Shown here one piece after another: positions 44,762 to 53,026 of a stretch of 64,000 nucleotides of DNA (position 1 is the stretch's first letter; each line of letters begins with the position of its first letter). Under the pieces are notes generated by a model. The model did not search any database, was not told the origin of the DNA, and was given only the letters and a program-made list of their open reading frames with translations. A program made the translations under genes and the position numbers. Location: assembly GCA_013289175.1 (NCBI GenBank), contig JABDAN010000002.1:54682-118681 (forward strand), read 5' to 3'. The stretch comes from Bacteroidota bacterium. GTDB lineage: Bacteria; Bacteroidota; Bacteroidia; Chitinophagales; Chitinophagaceae.

Positions 44762-45457
44762 ATGCAAACAATTAAAAGTGTTTCCGAGTCACAAAAGATT
44801 CATAACAAACGAATGGAGGACGCTAAAAACGATGATGCTGGCGCCATGGATAATATGTCGTTCCACGACCGCATAGCAGCCGATTTCAAGAAGAATCCTG
44901 AACCATTCAGCCGTTACGGCAAAGCCATTCAGCAAGGGGCAGAACGCGCCCGGAAGACGCAAGCGGCATACAGAGATCACAATCACCCGGAGCATGAGCA
45001 AGCGAAGGCCGAATATGCCAAGCATGACCGCAACTTCGATTTGATGCAGGACGCGATGGTCGAGGATGCAATTAAGGCCACAGGCGCAAAGAAATTAGAG
45101 TCAAGGAATATGGCTTATGAGGAAAAAATTTACGACGCCATTCGTGGAAAGGCCGGGGATCTGGATGATGCAGGTATTGCAGCGAAGGCCCGTGCCAGTA
45201 TGAAAAAGAAGCATTTCGATAAGGGTTATGACAATCCGGATGATGCTACCCATATGGAGCAGTTCCTGGCAGGCGATTACCTATCCACGGGCCAGGCTTG
45301 TGTTGACAGGATTAGAAAGATTCAGGATACCCATTTCGGGGACGCCAAGAGAAGGCTGGTGCAGTCCGCATTGGGTGGTAATCCAGTCAGCGATAAAATG
45401 AAGGCGCTGCGTGAAAAGGAAGCCAAAAAGAACGAAACACCTCAGCAGGAGGGATAA
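44762..45457 (+). CDS. hypothetical helical charged protein, 231 aa
   Basis: No family recognised. Rich in Asp, Lys, Ala and His; helical throughout (MEDAKNDDAGAMDNMSFHDRI, KAEYAKHDRNFDLMQDAMVE). No cysteine-pair motif or membrane helix. Position before the terminator and packaging genes is compatible with a scaffold or regulatory role, but that is speculation. Confidence 0.5.
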   Translation: MQTIKSVSESQKIHNKRMEDAKNDDAGAMDNMSFHDRIAADFKKNPEPFSRYGKAIQQGAERARKTQAAYRDHNHPEHEQAKAEYAKHDRNFDLMQDAMVEDAIKATGAKKLESRNMAYEEKIYDAIRGKAGDLDDAGIAAKARASMKKKHFDKGYDNPDDATHMEQFLAGDYLSTGQACVDRIRKIQDTHFGDAKRRLVQSALGGNPVSDKMKALREKEAKKNETPQQEG

Positions 45458-45480
45458 GGAGCTATTTTTTCATATCAAAC

Positions 45481-45517
45481 GGGCTGGCCACTCATGGCCC
45501 TGGCCCATGTTTTTTAA
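45481..45517 (+). terminator. Rho-independent terminator
   Basis: A GC-rich hairpin (GGCCA with TGGCC inside GGGC/GCCC) is followed by ATGTTTTTT. It separates the replication block from the packaging block. Confidence 0.55.
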
Positions 45518-45591
45518 ACGTTTTTATTTTTTGAATAAATAGGGAACAAACCGGCATTGGTCTCAATGCTGGTTTAAAAACAAAGTGAACT

Positions 45592-45900
45592 ATGCCAAAA
45601 TTTGTTAAGGGCCAGTCCGGAAATCCTTCTGGTATCAGTAAAAGAACAAAGGATGTGGCGATTCCAAGGGGATCCGCACAGCGTAACGCTCTGGCTACAA
45701 AAGCCTGGAGACGCTATGAAAAAAAGTTCTTTGCTGAAATGGATGGACTGACTGGTAAACCGTTCCTTGATAAAATGGTGGCGCTACTGGAATATAAAGA
45801 AGGTAAGCTTGCGAGGACAGAAATAACCAGCCCGGACGGTTCACTTACACCGAAGGTGAGACAGGTATTTATCATTGGCGGAACGGAGATTGAATTATAA
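45592..45900 (+). CDS. DUF5681-type small-terminase-like protein
   Basis: 102 residues. The N-terminus FVKGQSGNPSG is the hallmark of DUF5681 proteins, which sit directly before large terminase genes in many phages and are likely small-terminase or DNA-recognition subunits. The stop codon is 1 bp before the large-terminase ATG. It would select element DNA for packaging. Confidence 0.75.
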   Translation: MPKFVKGQSGNPSGISKRTKDVAIPRGSAQRNALATKAWRRYEKKFFAEMDGLTGKPFLDKMVALLEYKEGKLARTEITSPDGSLTPKVRQVFIIGGTEIEL

Positions 45901-45901
45901 A

Positions 45902-47317
45902 ATGGAAACACCGAAAGAAATACTTTTTCAGGCTACCCCCAAACAGGAGGAGTTTCTGGCTGCTGTCTTTTCCAAGCAGTTCAAGTATCTGCTTTATGGC
46001 GGTGGAATCAGGGGCGGAAAATCATATGCTGTATTGAGTGCATTGTTACTGCTGTCAACCAAATACCCGGGTTCTCGGTGGATCGTGATCAGGGATACCT
46101 TGCAGAATTTAAAACTTACCACAATACCCAGTTTCCTGAAGTTGTGTCCGGAATCCTATATTGAAAAGTTTAACCAAGAAACGCAGACCGTGACATTCAC
46201 CAATGGAAGTCAGTTACTGTTTTTCGGAGAAAATTTTGCTGATGATAAGGACCTGCTTCGCTTTCGCGGGTTAGAGTGCTCTGGAATGGTTCTCGAGGAA
46301 TGCAATGAGCTGTCCCCCGACACATTTTATAAAAGTATTGAGCGTTGCGGAACATTTGTCCCGCGGTCTGGTGAAAAGCCTCCGCCAATTATCATGGCAA
46401 CCTGCAATCCGAGCCCCGGGTGGGTGAAGGAGCTGTTTTACGATCGATGGCTCAATGGATCCCTGCCACATGATTGGTATTATTTGCCAGCGTTGATTCG
46501 GGACAATCCATATATGAGTGCGGAGTATTTGGAATCCTTAAAAAGCCTGACCAAGTACCAATATTCTGTAATGGTCGAAGGTGATTGGAACATTACATTG
46601 AAAACTGGAGGAGAGATATATAAAAGTTTTGAGCTGGAAAAACATGTTGGCAGCTGCAAGTATAACCCTAAACTGCCATTGCATATTTCTTTCGATGAGA
46701 ATATAAATCCATATCTCCCAGTTTTAATAGGTCAGGTAACTGATAATGGTAATGGTAATGAGGTTCGGATTATTGACGAGATAACAGCCCGGCATCCGGG
46801 AAATTCGGTTGAATCGGTCTGTAAACTCTTTTCTGAACGATATGCGGACCACAAGGCGGGATTATTTATCTACGGCGACAGTACCAGCCAAAAGCGCTCG
46901 ACTTTACTTGAAACGGGTCATAATTTCTTTACAATGATACAGGGTTATCTGCAGCCATTTAGACCAAATATGCGGATTCTAAAAAGTAATCCAAGTGTAG
47001 CGATGAGGGTATCGTGGTTAAATGCGGTTTTGGAAAAGGAGGTAGGTGAAATAAAAATATTGATCGACGAAAAGTGCAAGTCCACGATTAACGACTTTGT
47101 ATTGACCAAGGAAGCACCAGACGGCACGAAAAACAAAGAAATGGTCACCGATTCAAAAACCAAAATTCGATACCAGGCAAATGGTCATCTAACCGACGCT
47201 TTTGAGTATTTCATGGTATCTGCGTTCGCAAATCAATATAAACAATATCAACAAGGGGGCCGTACACCGTTTCCAATGCAGATGGGTCGACGGCCACCAA
47301 GCAGAAATAGTTACTAA
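45902..47317 (+). CDS. phage terminase large subunit
   Basis: 471 residues from the ATG at 45902, preferred over an upstream TTG at 45875. ATPase: Walker A GGGIRGGKSYAVLS near residues 33-46, Walker B SGMVLEECNEL near 129-139, and the coupling motif ATCNPSPGW near 167. Nuclease (RNase-H-like) carboxylates are probably in LHISFDENINPY near 258, FIYGDSTS near 324 and DAFEYF near 435. It cuts and pumps DNA into a capsid. No portal gene follows, which is unusual. Confidence 0.92.
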   Translation: METPKEILFQATPKQEEFLAAVFSKQFKYLLYGGGIRGGKSYAVLSALLLLSTKYPGSRWIVIRDTLQNLKLTTIPSFLKLCPESYIEKFNQETQTVTFTNGSQLLFFGENFADDKDLLRFRGLECSGMVLEECNELSPDTFYKSIERCGTFVPRSGEKPPPIIMATCNPSPGWVKELFYDRWLNGSLPHDWYYLPALIRDNPYMSAEYLESLKSLTKYQYSVMVEGDWNITLKTGGEIYKSFELEKHVGSCKYNPKLPLHISFDENINPYLPVLIGQVTDNGNGNEVRIIDEITARHPGNSVESVCKLFSERYADHKAGLFIYGDSTSQKRSTLLETGHNFFTMIQGYLQPFRPNMRILKSNPSVAMRVSWLNAVLEKEVGEIKILIDEKCKSTINDFVLTKEAPDGTKNKEMVTDSKTKIRYQANGHLTDAFEYFMVSAFANQYKQYQQGGRTPFPMQMGRRPPSRNSY

Positions 47318-47580
47318 TGAACAACAGCGTAAAATTTTTAAGTGCGATGGAGCTTCGATATGAAGAATATGTATTCCAAATGGAAAGAATCCGGGTTGGC
47401 ATCAGCGACATGTTTCCGTTTGGTGCAACACCATATGAAATTGCATTATTTGAGCACTTTGCTGAAGTCCGGGCCATGGCAATTTTCAATAGACGGCAAA
47501 CGATCAAGTTCCTGGAAAGGACGGGCGGGTGTGGAAAGGACATCGCATTAAATACAATCGCAAATACCATCGAAAACTAA
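47317..47580 (+). CDS. hypothetical protein, 87 aa
   Basis: Its ATG shares one base with the terminase stop (TAATG), so it is translationally coupled. Helical, with several Met, Phe and Glu (LSAMELRYEEYVFQMERIRVG). In phages this slot normally holds the portal gene; this protein is much too small. No family recognised. Confidence 0.6.
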   Translation: MNNSVKFLSAMELRYEEYVFQMERIRVGISDMFPFGATPYEIALFEHFAEVRAMAIFNRRQTIKFLERTGGCGKDIALNTIANTIEN

Positions 47581-47612
47581 ATACAAAAATAACTTCTGAT
47601 CTGGCCCAAACA

Positions 47613-47645
47613 GCCCTGGCCGGTCTCGCCCGGGGCTAAATTTTT
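47613..47645 (+). terminator. Rho-independent terminator
   Basis: GCCCTGGCC and the downstream CCCGGGGC pair around GGTCTCG with one T-G pair, followed by TAAATTTTT. Confidence 0.55.
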
Positions 47646-47664
47646 AAAACAAAAACACAATTAT

Positions 47665-47874
47665 ATGAGTGAGATTTTAATCACTGACGATTACCGGAAC
47701 TCCATTTTGAAATCACCACATATACTGGCAATTCGATTTATTGATGGTCAGCCGGTGGAGATAATCAGTCATGACCCGCGGTATGAACGCATTTATGAAC
47801 AGGTAGTTCTAACCCGCGACCAGGTGTTAGGAAACTTTAAAGAAAGGCTTGAAAACGAAAAAAGCAAAATATGA
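47665..47874 (+). CDS. hypothetical protein, 69 aa
   Basis: No family recognised. Alpha/beta pattern with a Glu/Lys-rich end (FKERLENEKSKI). Overlaps the next gene by 4 bp (ATGA), so they are co-translated. Confidence 0.5.
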   Translation: MSEILITDDYRNSILKSPHILAIRFIDGQPVEIISHDPRYERIYEQVVLTRDQVLGNFKERLENEKSKI

Positions 47875-48314
47875 ACGACAAGATAAAGGCTACGGATGTG
47901 GTGTTCCGCGCGCGGTTGGCGGCAGTATCCAATTCTTTGCGACGTCAGGGAAAATCCTATATGGATCCGAAAGCAGTAATTGCTGAGCTGGTTTTTACCC
48001 GCTGTGCAAGTGTGCAGGTTGACAAGACCGGGGACCTGAAATCGATGTCCATAGAAGAGGTGTACGCTCACCTGGGTGACGCTCCCTTTTTCATGAAAAG
48101 ACATTTCGAGAAGATACCAACGGTGACTAACGAACATATCCGTGTAGTATTGGAAATCTGGAATGAGCTTAAAAAGATGTCACCTCACTGGATAAGCGGC
48201 GTTGACCTTATTCTTAGATCTCAGCATGACACCGTTGCCTTAAACAATACGCTAAACGCGAAGGACGTGGTGTCCGCCTCATTCAAAACTAAACCAACCT
48301 GGAGAGCCTGGTAA
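47871..48314 (+). CDS. hypothetical protein, 147 aa, possible tail-assembly protein
   Basis: No family recognised with certainty. Soluble, helical, with SVDLILRSQHDTVALNNTL near the end. It lies two genes before the tape-measure gene, where tail-assembly chaperones are usually encoded; that role is inferred only from position. No slippery frameshift site was evident. Confidence 0.5.
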   Translation: MNDKIKATDVVFRARLAAVSNSLRRQGKSYMDPKAVIAELVFTRCASVQVDKTGDLKSMSIEEVYAHLGDAPFFMKRHFEKIPTVTNEHIRVVLEIWNELKKMSPHWISGVDLILRSQHDTVALNNTLNAKDVVSASFKTKPTWRAW

Positions 48315-48325
48315 AAACAATTACG

Positions 48326-48550
48326 ATGGAAAATTTTACAGATATCATTTCGAAGCTCGATCAACACGAACAGGAAGTTCAAACGCCGAAGTCAGTGCCA
48401 AAAATAAAGCATATCTGGAAGCAGACTTCACCGGATGAATTCGTCTGCAAACTCACCGGTCGTCGGCTTTCGAAGGTCCAGTTTAAGATTCACCAGGACC
48501 GGACACCTGGTGGTACCATGGGATTTTTGGTAGAAACTCTTCAAAAATAA
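48326..48550 (+). CDS. hypothetical protein, 74 aa
   Basis: No family recognised. A Lys/Pro-rich middle (QTPKSVPKIKHIWKQTS) and a beta-like C-terminus. Tightly packed between neighbours (11 bp and 3 bp gaps), so part of the tail-gene transcript. Confidence 0.5.
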   Translation: MENFTDIISKLDQHEQEVQTPKSVPKIKHIWKQTSPDEFVCKLTGRRLSKVQFKIHQDRTPGGTMGFLVETLQK

Positions 48551-48553
48551 TTT

Positions 48554-48763
48554 ATGACAGTTGAGCAAAAGCACCAGGAGGTAGTAAAAGAATTGTTTAG
48601 GTTAAAAATGTTTGCGATCGTAATACCGCGGCGCCGCCGGGAATTGAACGAGATGAACGACGCAATCATGAGCCGTCTCATTGCCGGTGAACTTGCAAAA
48701 AACAAGCTCCTATCGCAGGCAAGTAAGAAGGAACTACACGAAGAAAATTGGTTGGACTATTAA
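48554..48763 (+). CDS. hypothetical basic helical protein, 69 aa
   Basis: No family recognised. Basic and helical: MTVEQKHQEVVKELFRLKMF, RRRRELNEMNDAIMSRLIAG. It ends 12 bp before the tape-measure gene and could be the second tail-assembly chaperone by position. Confidence 0.5.
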   Translation: MTVEQKHQEVVKELFRLKMFAIVIPRRRRELNEMNDAIMSRLIAGELAKNKLLSQASKKELHEENWLDY

Positions 48764-48775
48764 TATATAATTTAT

Positions 48776-50326
48776 ATGGAACAAGAAGTTACCTGGGTAA
48801 TGCATCTGAAGGATTTGTTTACATCCAAAATTAAAGACGCGGACCATGCTGCGCAGCATCTTGAAGGCACCATGCACGGCGCCGCAAAGGCTGCTGGTTC
48901 ATTTGGTAAACAAATGGTAGGGGCAATCACCGCCGCGTTTAGTATGTATGAAGGGCTCGAATTTGTAAAGAGTTCGGTGGAAGATTTTCATCAACTTGAA
49001 CAGGCAAATGCGCAGGTTAAAGCCGGTTTGGAAAGCACAGGCTTCGCAGCAGGGTTGACATTCAAAGACCTGGAGGACGATGCGATAAGCTTCGCAGAGC
49101 AGGTAAAATATTCTCGAGGCGAACTATCGGACATGCAGGCTCAGCTTCTGACGTTCCCAAGTGTGAGTAAAGCTGTATTTCATGACGCTGAGCAGTCAAT
49201 CATGGACATGGCTACGCGTATGCACCATGGTTTGGACGAAACCGCAATTCAGGTCGGGAAGGCTTTACAGGATCCTATCCATGGAATTACGGCGCTACAT
49301 AAAGCCGGGGTGAATTTCTCTGACGCGCAAAAAGAGGTAATCAAGCATTTGGTAAAAACAGGGCAGGCGGCACAAGCCCAAGCAATTATTCTGCATGAGT
49401 TGCAGACCGAATTCGCAGGAAGCGCTAAAGCTGCTGCAGATGCAGATCCGCTTCACAGGTATCACAAGATAATGGAAGATATTCACTATTCAGTGGGTGG
49501 TGCAGCGGTTGAACTATTACAATTTTTTGTACCGGCGATAAATGCAGTTGCCAATGCGATCAAATCCAGTATTGACTGGATGAAACAACATCGTGAAATA
49601 ACTCTCGCCATCGCTGGTGCGGTAGGTGTGGTCGTTAGCGGACTGATAATCTATGAAACAGTAATGAAGGCCAATATTATTGCGACCAAACTCTTGACCG
49701 TAGGTCAATGGTTATTTAATGCTTCGCTTTGGGCGTGTCCTATAACATGGATCGTAGCAGGATTGACACTGGTCGTTGCAGCTGTGATATACTGTTATAA
49801 ACACTTTGCGATCTTTCGGGGTATTATCATGGGAGTTTGGGAAACGATAAAGGAGTTCGGAAGAGTAGTCGCCGACATATTTATGGGCCTGGGGAAAGTC
49901 ATCGCAGGAGTTCTGACGTTCAATCCTGCGATGGTCGTGGAAGGCGCTAAACAAACTATCGACGCCATCTATCATGCCGCTGACCGTATGGGTAATGCGG
50001 CTCAAGCTGGATTCAGTAACGGTTTGGCTGACTTCGCCAAGGATCATGCTGGCAATCCTATTGTAGAGGGACCATCAGCAATGGGTCCTCCTACTCGCGG
50101 AGCATTTTTGGGTCATAAGCCTGCGAAGGATAATCAACCTCCAAAGGAACCAGCTAGAGCCACCGGTAGTAAAAATGTAACCATTCACGTCCAAATTCAA
50201 CAGCTGGTCGGAAAGGTAGAGAATCACGTCACAACCCTTTCTGGAGGTATTAAAAATATGAAAGAACAGGTTGTCGCGGCTCTTTTATCCGCTGTCAACG
50301 ATTCAACTATAGTAGCAGGCCAATGA
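48776..50326 (+). CDS. phage tail tape-measure protein
   Basis: 516 residues. The N-terminus (LKDLFTSKIKDADHAAQHLEG) and the long Ala/Gly-rich helical region (HGAAKAAGSFGKQMVGAITAAF) are typical of tape-measure proteins. A central hydrophobic block has three membrane-like helices (ITLAIAGAVGVVVSGLIIY, WACPITWIVAGLTLVVAAVIY, GRVVADIFMGLGKVIAGVL), and the C-terminus is a Pro/Gly linker plus helix. The protein sets tail length at about 1.5 angstrom per residue, so a short tail is implied. No other tail gene is recognisable. Confidence 0.82.
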   Translation: MEQEVTWVMHLKDLFTSKIKDADHAAQHLEGTMHGAAKAAGSFGKQMVGAITAAFSMYEGLEFVKSSVEDFHQLEQANAQVKAGLESTGFAAGLTFKDLEDDAISFAEQVKYSRGELSDMQAQLLTFPSVSKAVFHDAEQSIMDMATRMHHGLDETAIQVGKALQDPIHGITALHKAGVNFSDAQKEVIKHLVKTGQAAQAQAIILHELQTEFAGSAKAAADADPLHRYHKIMEDIHYSVGGAAVELLQFFVPAINAVANAIKSSIDWMKQHREITLAIAGAVGVVVSGLIIYETVMKANIIATKLLTVGQWLFNASLWACPITWIVAGLTLVVAAVIYCYKHFAIFRGIIMGVWETIKEFGRVVADIFMGLGKVIAGVLTFNPAMVVEGAKQTIDAIYHAADRMGNAAQAGFSNGLADFAKDHAGNPIVEGPSAMGPPTRGAFLGHKPAKDNQPPKEPARATGSKNVTIHVQIQQLVGKVENHVTTLSGGIKNMKEQVVAALLSAVNDSTIVAGQ

Positions 50327-50344
50327 AAATAAAAACCAAAACAC

Positions 50345-50611
50345 ATGAATCTTATGAACAAGTTTAAATCGGAGTTCGACCCACACGAATTGTTGTTAGC
50401 GCTTTTTATTGCGGATGTTGTGCTGGCCGCAAAGGTTGAGGTACTTGAAAAAATTGCTGTTGAATATTATCAGAAACAAGGACGAACTGATCCGGAAATC
50501 GAAGCAATGCTGATACACGAGAACAAAAAGGCGGTGAGCAAACGGATCACTGACCACAAGTTCTTTTCTGATGAATATAAGGAGGAACTGATGGCGAATT
50601 TGGTTGGCTAA
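50345..50611 (+). CDS. hypothetical helical protein, 88 aa
   Basis: No family recognised. Amphipathic helix ELLLALFIADVVLAAKVEVLEKIAVEYYQ, then an acidic-basic tail. It is the last gene on the plus strand of the packaging and tail block and overlaps the end of the convergent gene by 4 bp. Confidence 0.5.
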   Translation: MNLMNKFKSEFDPHELLLALFIADVVLAAKVEVLEKIAVEYYQKQGRTDPEIEAMLIHENKKAVSKRITDHKFFSDEYKEELMANLVG

Positions 50612-51381
50612 TTGTGGTTGGGGATAGGACGTGGCATTGAAGGTGAATCCAGGTTTTCATTGTAATAGATATTTTCCAGTAGGGATTGCTGGCTCTGATG
50701 GTCTTTGAGCGACATTATTAACATGTAGGTTCTCCAGCAATTGGTGATATCGTTATAGTATTCGAGGTCCAGATAAATCAAACATTTTCCATTATACATA
50801 CCTGCACTGTCCTTGCTTGTAACTTTCCTGTCAAATGCATGAATTGTAATATCGCGAGGGGGTCCAGTCTGCGAATACCAATTAAAAGAACGAAGTGTGT
50901 CTGATTTCATATCGGCAAGAATTTGGATCTGTTTCTCTTCTGAAGTATCAAAAGTAGACTTATACTTAATATAATAAACGTGAATCGGATGATTGCCAAG
51001 ATTGTACAAAAAAAGTCTAAGGTCTTTCGCGGTATCCGGAGTAAGTGGTGGAGATCTCCGTGCTCCCGGTGGGTACACATATTCAACTTTACCGATTGTC
51101 ATAACCGGACTGTTTGCAATTACAAATTGTTTGTCAGCGGACCCAGACTGATGATAGGCTATAGAAAACAACAAAAAAGTACCAATCATAAGGAGAAAAT
51201 TAAATACCAACTCCGGGGTTGGTACTATCTCACCTTTGAGCCATTTCTTTATCTTGGGGTAGCGGCTCTTGGCACGGTGGGGATGCTCCTCATGTCCTAT
51301 GGGTTTTTCCTGCCCGACAACCGGAGGCGCGCCAGAATTAATCTTCTTATCGGCATTGTCCTGACTTTTGTTTTCCTCCAT
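50608..51381 (-). CDS. single-pass membrane protein with exported domain, unknown cargo gene
   Basis: 257 residues. A charged cytoplasmic N-terminus of about 55 residues, one membrane helix (VFNFLLMIGTFLLFSIAYHQ, about 59-79), then an external beta-rich domain (LRLFLYNLGNHPIHVYYIKYK; CLIYLDLEYYNDITNCWRTYML). No family recognised. Reverse orientation and position between tail genes and a SIR2-type gene mark it as accessory cargo. Confidence 0.6.
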   Translation of the reverse strand: MEENKSQDNADKKINSGAPPVVGQEKPIGHEEHPHRAKSRYPKIKKWLKGEIVPTPELVFNFLLMIGTFLLFSIAYHQSGSADKQFVIANSPVMTIGKVEYVYPPGARRSPPLTPDTAKDLRLFLYNLGNHPIHVYYIKYKSTFDTSEEKQIQILADMKSDTLRSFNWYSQTGPPRDITIHAFDRKVTSKDSAGMYNGKCLIYLDLEYYNDITNCWRTYMLIMSLKDHQSQQSLLENIYYNENLDSPSMPRPIPNHN

Positions 51382-51673
51382 TTGGTTAAGCTGTTGGCCT
51401 ACGGAAGATAATTATTTTTGGCTTGCTTTGCTTTGGTTGCTATGTTTGCTAAATATTTTAGCATCTGTGCCTAACTACCTTATAACGATCATCCTAAAAT
51501 CCGGGAAGTACTATCAGGGGATCCGCTGGCATCCGGCGTATGATCCCAGCCAGGTGAGGAAAGTGGTAGAACGGAAGGCATATGAAACAATTGACAGGGC
51601 GTTGATTGATCAGATCGACGTGATGCCCACTGCACGGACAACCACTAACCTGGGGCCGATAAAGCAACTGTAG
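51368..51673 (+). CDS. putative small membrane protein, start uncertain
   Basis: 101 residues from the ATG at 51368, which would overlap the start of the divergent gene by 14 bp; a TTG at 51428 is an alternative. One membrane helix (LALLWLLCLLNILASVPNYLI), then a soluble tail KSGKYYQGIRWHPAYDPSQVRKV. No family recognised. It may be expressed with the divergent membrane-protein gene. Confidence 0.4.
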   Translation: MFSSIWLSCWPTEDNYFWLALLWLLCLLNILASVPNYLITIILKSGKYYQGIRWHPAYDPSQVRKVVERKAYETIDRALIDQIDVMPTARTTTNLGPIKQL

Positions 51674-51708
51674 CAGGTAAAGATTTTGTTGTTTTAAGTA
51701 GTGAAAAT

Positions 51709-51728
51709 CCTGCCATGTCGATGGCGGG
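51709..51728. terminator. hairpin terminator, mainly for the minus-strand SIR2-like gene
   Basis: CCTGCCAT (51709-51716) and ATGGCGGG (51721-51728) form an 8-bp stem with loop GTCG; on the minus strand it is followed by ATTTTC. Confidence 0.5.
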
Positions 51729-51732
51729 GTTA

Positions 51733-52798
51733 TTAAAATTCCGCTGGCAGATAAAACTGATTTAGGTTACTAACTCTGATTATTGGGTTGTTGTGGCCTT
51801 TCTGAATGACGGATTTTAAATTGCTCTCAACTTCAAAAAAATTGGGATCTTGAATATAAATTGGATATTCAACTCCCAAGTGTGCGATGATTTTTTTATC
51901 AATCTCCCTGTTAAAAAATGGGAAGGAATAACCAATGACTACCAATGCCTTCGTTTGGCCAATTGAATTGATACAAGTATTAAGTACCTGAGTACTCATC
52001 GAAGTATCGGATATATTTTCCCATGCAAAAGATAACATTGGCAGGTAAGTTCCGTTTATAGATTTATAATAATAGTCGGTAAAAGTTTTTGCAAGATCAG
52101 CTTGGGTTTCTTCGCTTACATCAACCGGAAATCTACGCTTATCGACCGGAATAGGACTCACCCTCTTATTGGCACCAATAGAAAGATCGTCTAAAGGATG
52201 AAGGAGTTCTGGAGTATTAGAGTCATAAAATGAGGTTGTTCCATTGATTTTGAATATAGAAAATTTCTCCGCGTGAACAGGTAATCGTGGGTGACCGGGA
52301 ACTACCCGTAGTTTCTCCTGATTTTTTATGAGCGAGGGGCTGCCAGAATAAAGACTGTAGGCCTTTTCGAATTGATAATCATAGTTCCATGATACGATTC
52401 TGATGTCACCGGCGAAATCCAGATCATGATTTTTCAAGATGGAAGCGAAAAACGTATCGTACCGTGGATCCGTTGGGTTTCTAATTTGTTCATAGATGAA
52501 GGAGAAAGAAAGAAGGGCTTTTGCTGATAGTATCTTTTCGTTCATTTCGCCATGTGCGGTTATGAATAGTTTTTTGATATAAGTATCTACGCTCGAGTGC
52601 TGAGCAGCATTGGTTTTCAACTCAGTCAGGTTGTCAATAATTCTTTGATGGAGATTATTTTGTGCATGTTGGTTATCAGGGGGTGGGTGATTAGAGAATA
52701 AATGAAATATTTTCGTCCAAACAACCGGGTATTTCTTCAACGGTGGGCAAGCATTGGCAGCTGGCGCCAGCACCGAATAAGTAAGTAACTTTTGCCAT
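51733..52798 (-). pseudogene. SIR2-like (NADase-type) defence gene, broken by a frameshift
   Basis: The true start is the ATG at 52798, whose frame reads MAKVTYLFGAGASCQCLP before a stop at 52693-52691. GAGAS is the NAD-binding motif of SIR2-like proteins. The rest of the protein is in the frame shifted by one base and contains IRIVSWNYDYQFEKAYS, FKINGTTSFYD and ALVVIGYSFPFFNREIDKKII, the other family motifs. A one-base insertion (or two-base loss) before 52693 therefore disrupts it. SIR2-like proteins of mobile islands often deplete NAD during phage attack. It lies at the right edge of element 1, the usual place for defence cargo. Confidence 0.75.
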
Positions 52799-52929
52799 AT
52801 GCGAAAGGTATCAAAAAAAATAAAGCATAGTGGGCGCGTCGTTTTCAAAAGAATTAAAGATACTTTTCTGAAGAGGATAAAAAATATTTTCAAATTATTT
52901 TGGGTAAATCTGGCACACAAAAAATATCG

Positions 52930-52950
52930 TGTAACTATACTGTAACTGGA
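52930..52950 (+). repeat. integrase arm-type sites, right end
   Basis: TGTAACTATAC at 52930 and TGTAACTGGA at 52941, spaced 11 bp as are the first two copies at the left end, 34 bp before attR. Confidence 0.5.
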
Positions 52951-52983
52951 GGCATATAACGTATTGATATACAGTAGTCTATC

Positions 52984-53000
52984 ATTCCTGTTCTGGGCAC
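52984..53000 (+). repeat. attR of element 1 and left att of element 2
   Basis: ATTCCTGTTCTGGGCAC, 17/17 identical to the tRNA-Leu 3' end at 37716-37732. No tRNA 5' part precedes it. Confidence 0.9.
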
Positions 53001-53002
53001 AC

Positions 53003-53026
53003 AACCCGACTTAATGTCGGGTTTTT
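53003..53026 (+). terminator. terminator hairpin next to attR
   Basis: AACCCGAC and GTCGGGTT form a perfect 8-bp stem with loop TTAAT, followed by TTTC; 3 bp after the att core, as at the tRNA itself. Confidence 0.85.

Larger units (their letters stand above)
37716..53000 (+). mobile_element. tRNA-Leu-integrated element 1: phage-satellite-like island
   Basis: About 15.3 kb bounded by 17-bp direct repeats. Order: terminator, integrase arm sites, tyrosine integrase, small genes, control region, two excisionase-like HTH genes, RepA-like ATPase, iteron-like cluster, primase-like gene, hypotheticals, small- and large-terminase-type genes, five small genes, tape-measure protein, then cargo including a broken SIR2-type defence gene. 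No portal, major capsid, head protease or lysis gene is recognisable. This suggests a satellite that borrows capsids or a reduced prophage. Confidence 0.85.

Noticed and set aside
52799..53004. N-terminal extension of the SIR2-like open frame (reading MCAQNRNDRLLY) through the att site
   Set aside because: It crosses the att core and the integrase arm sites and has no protein-like features; the real N-terminus lies in another frame at 52798.
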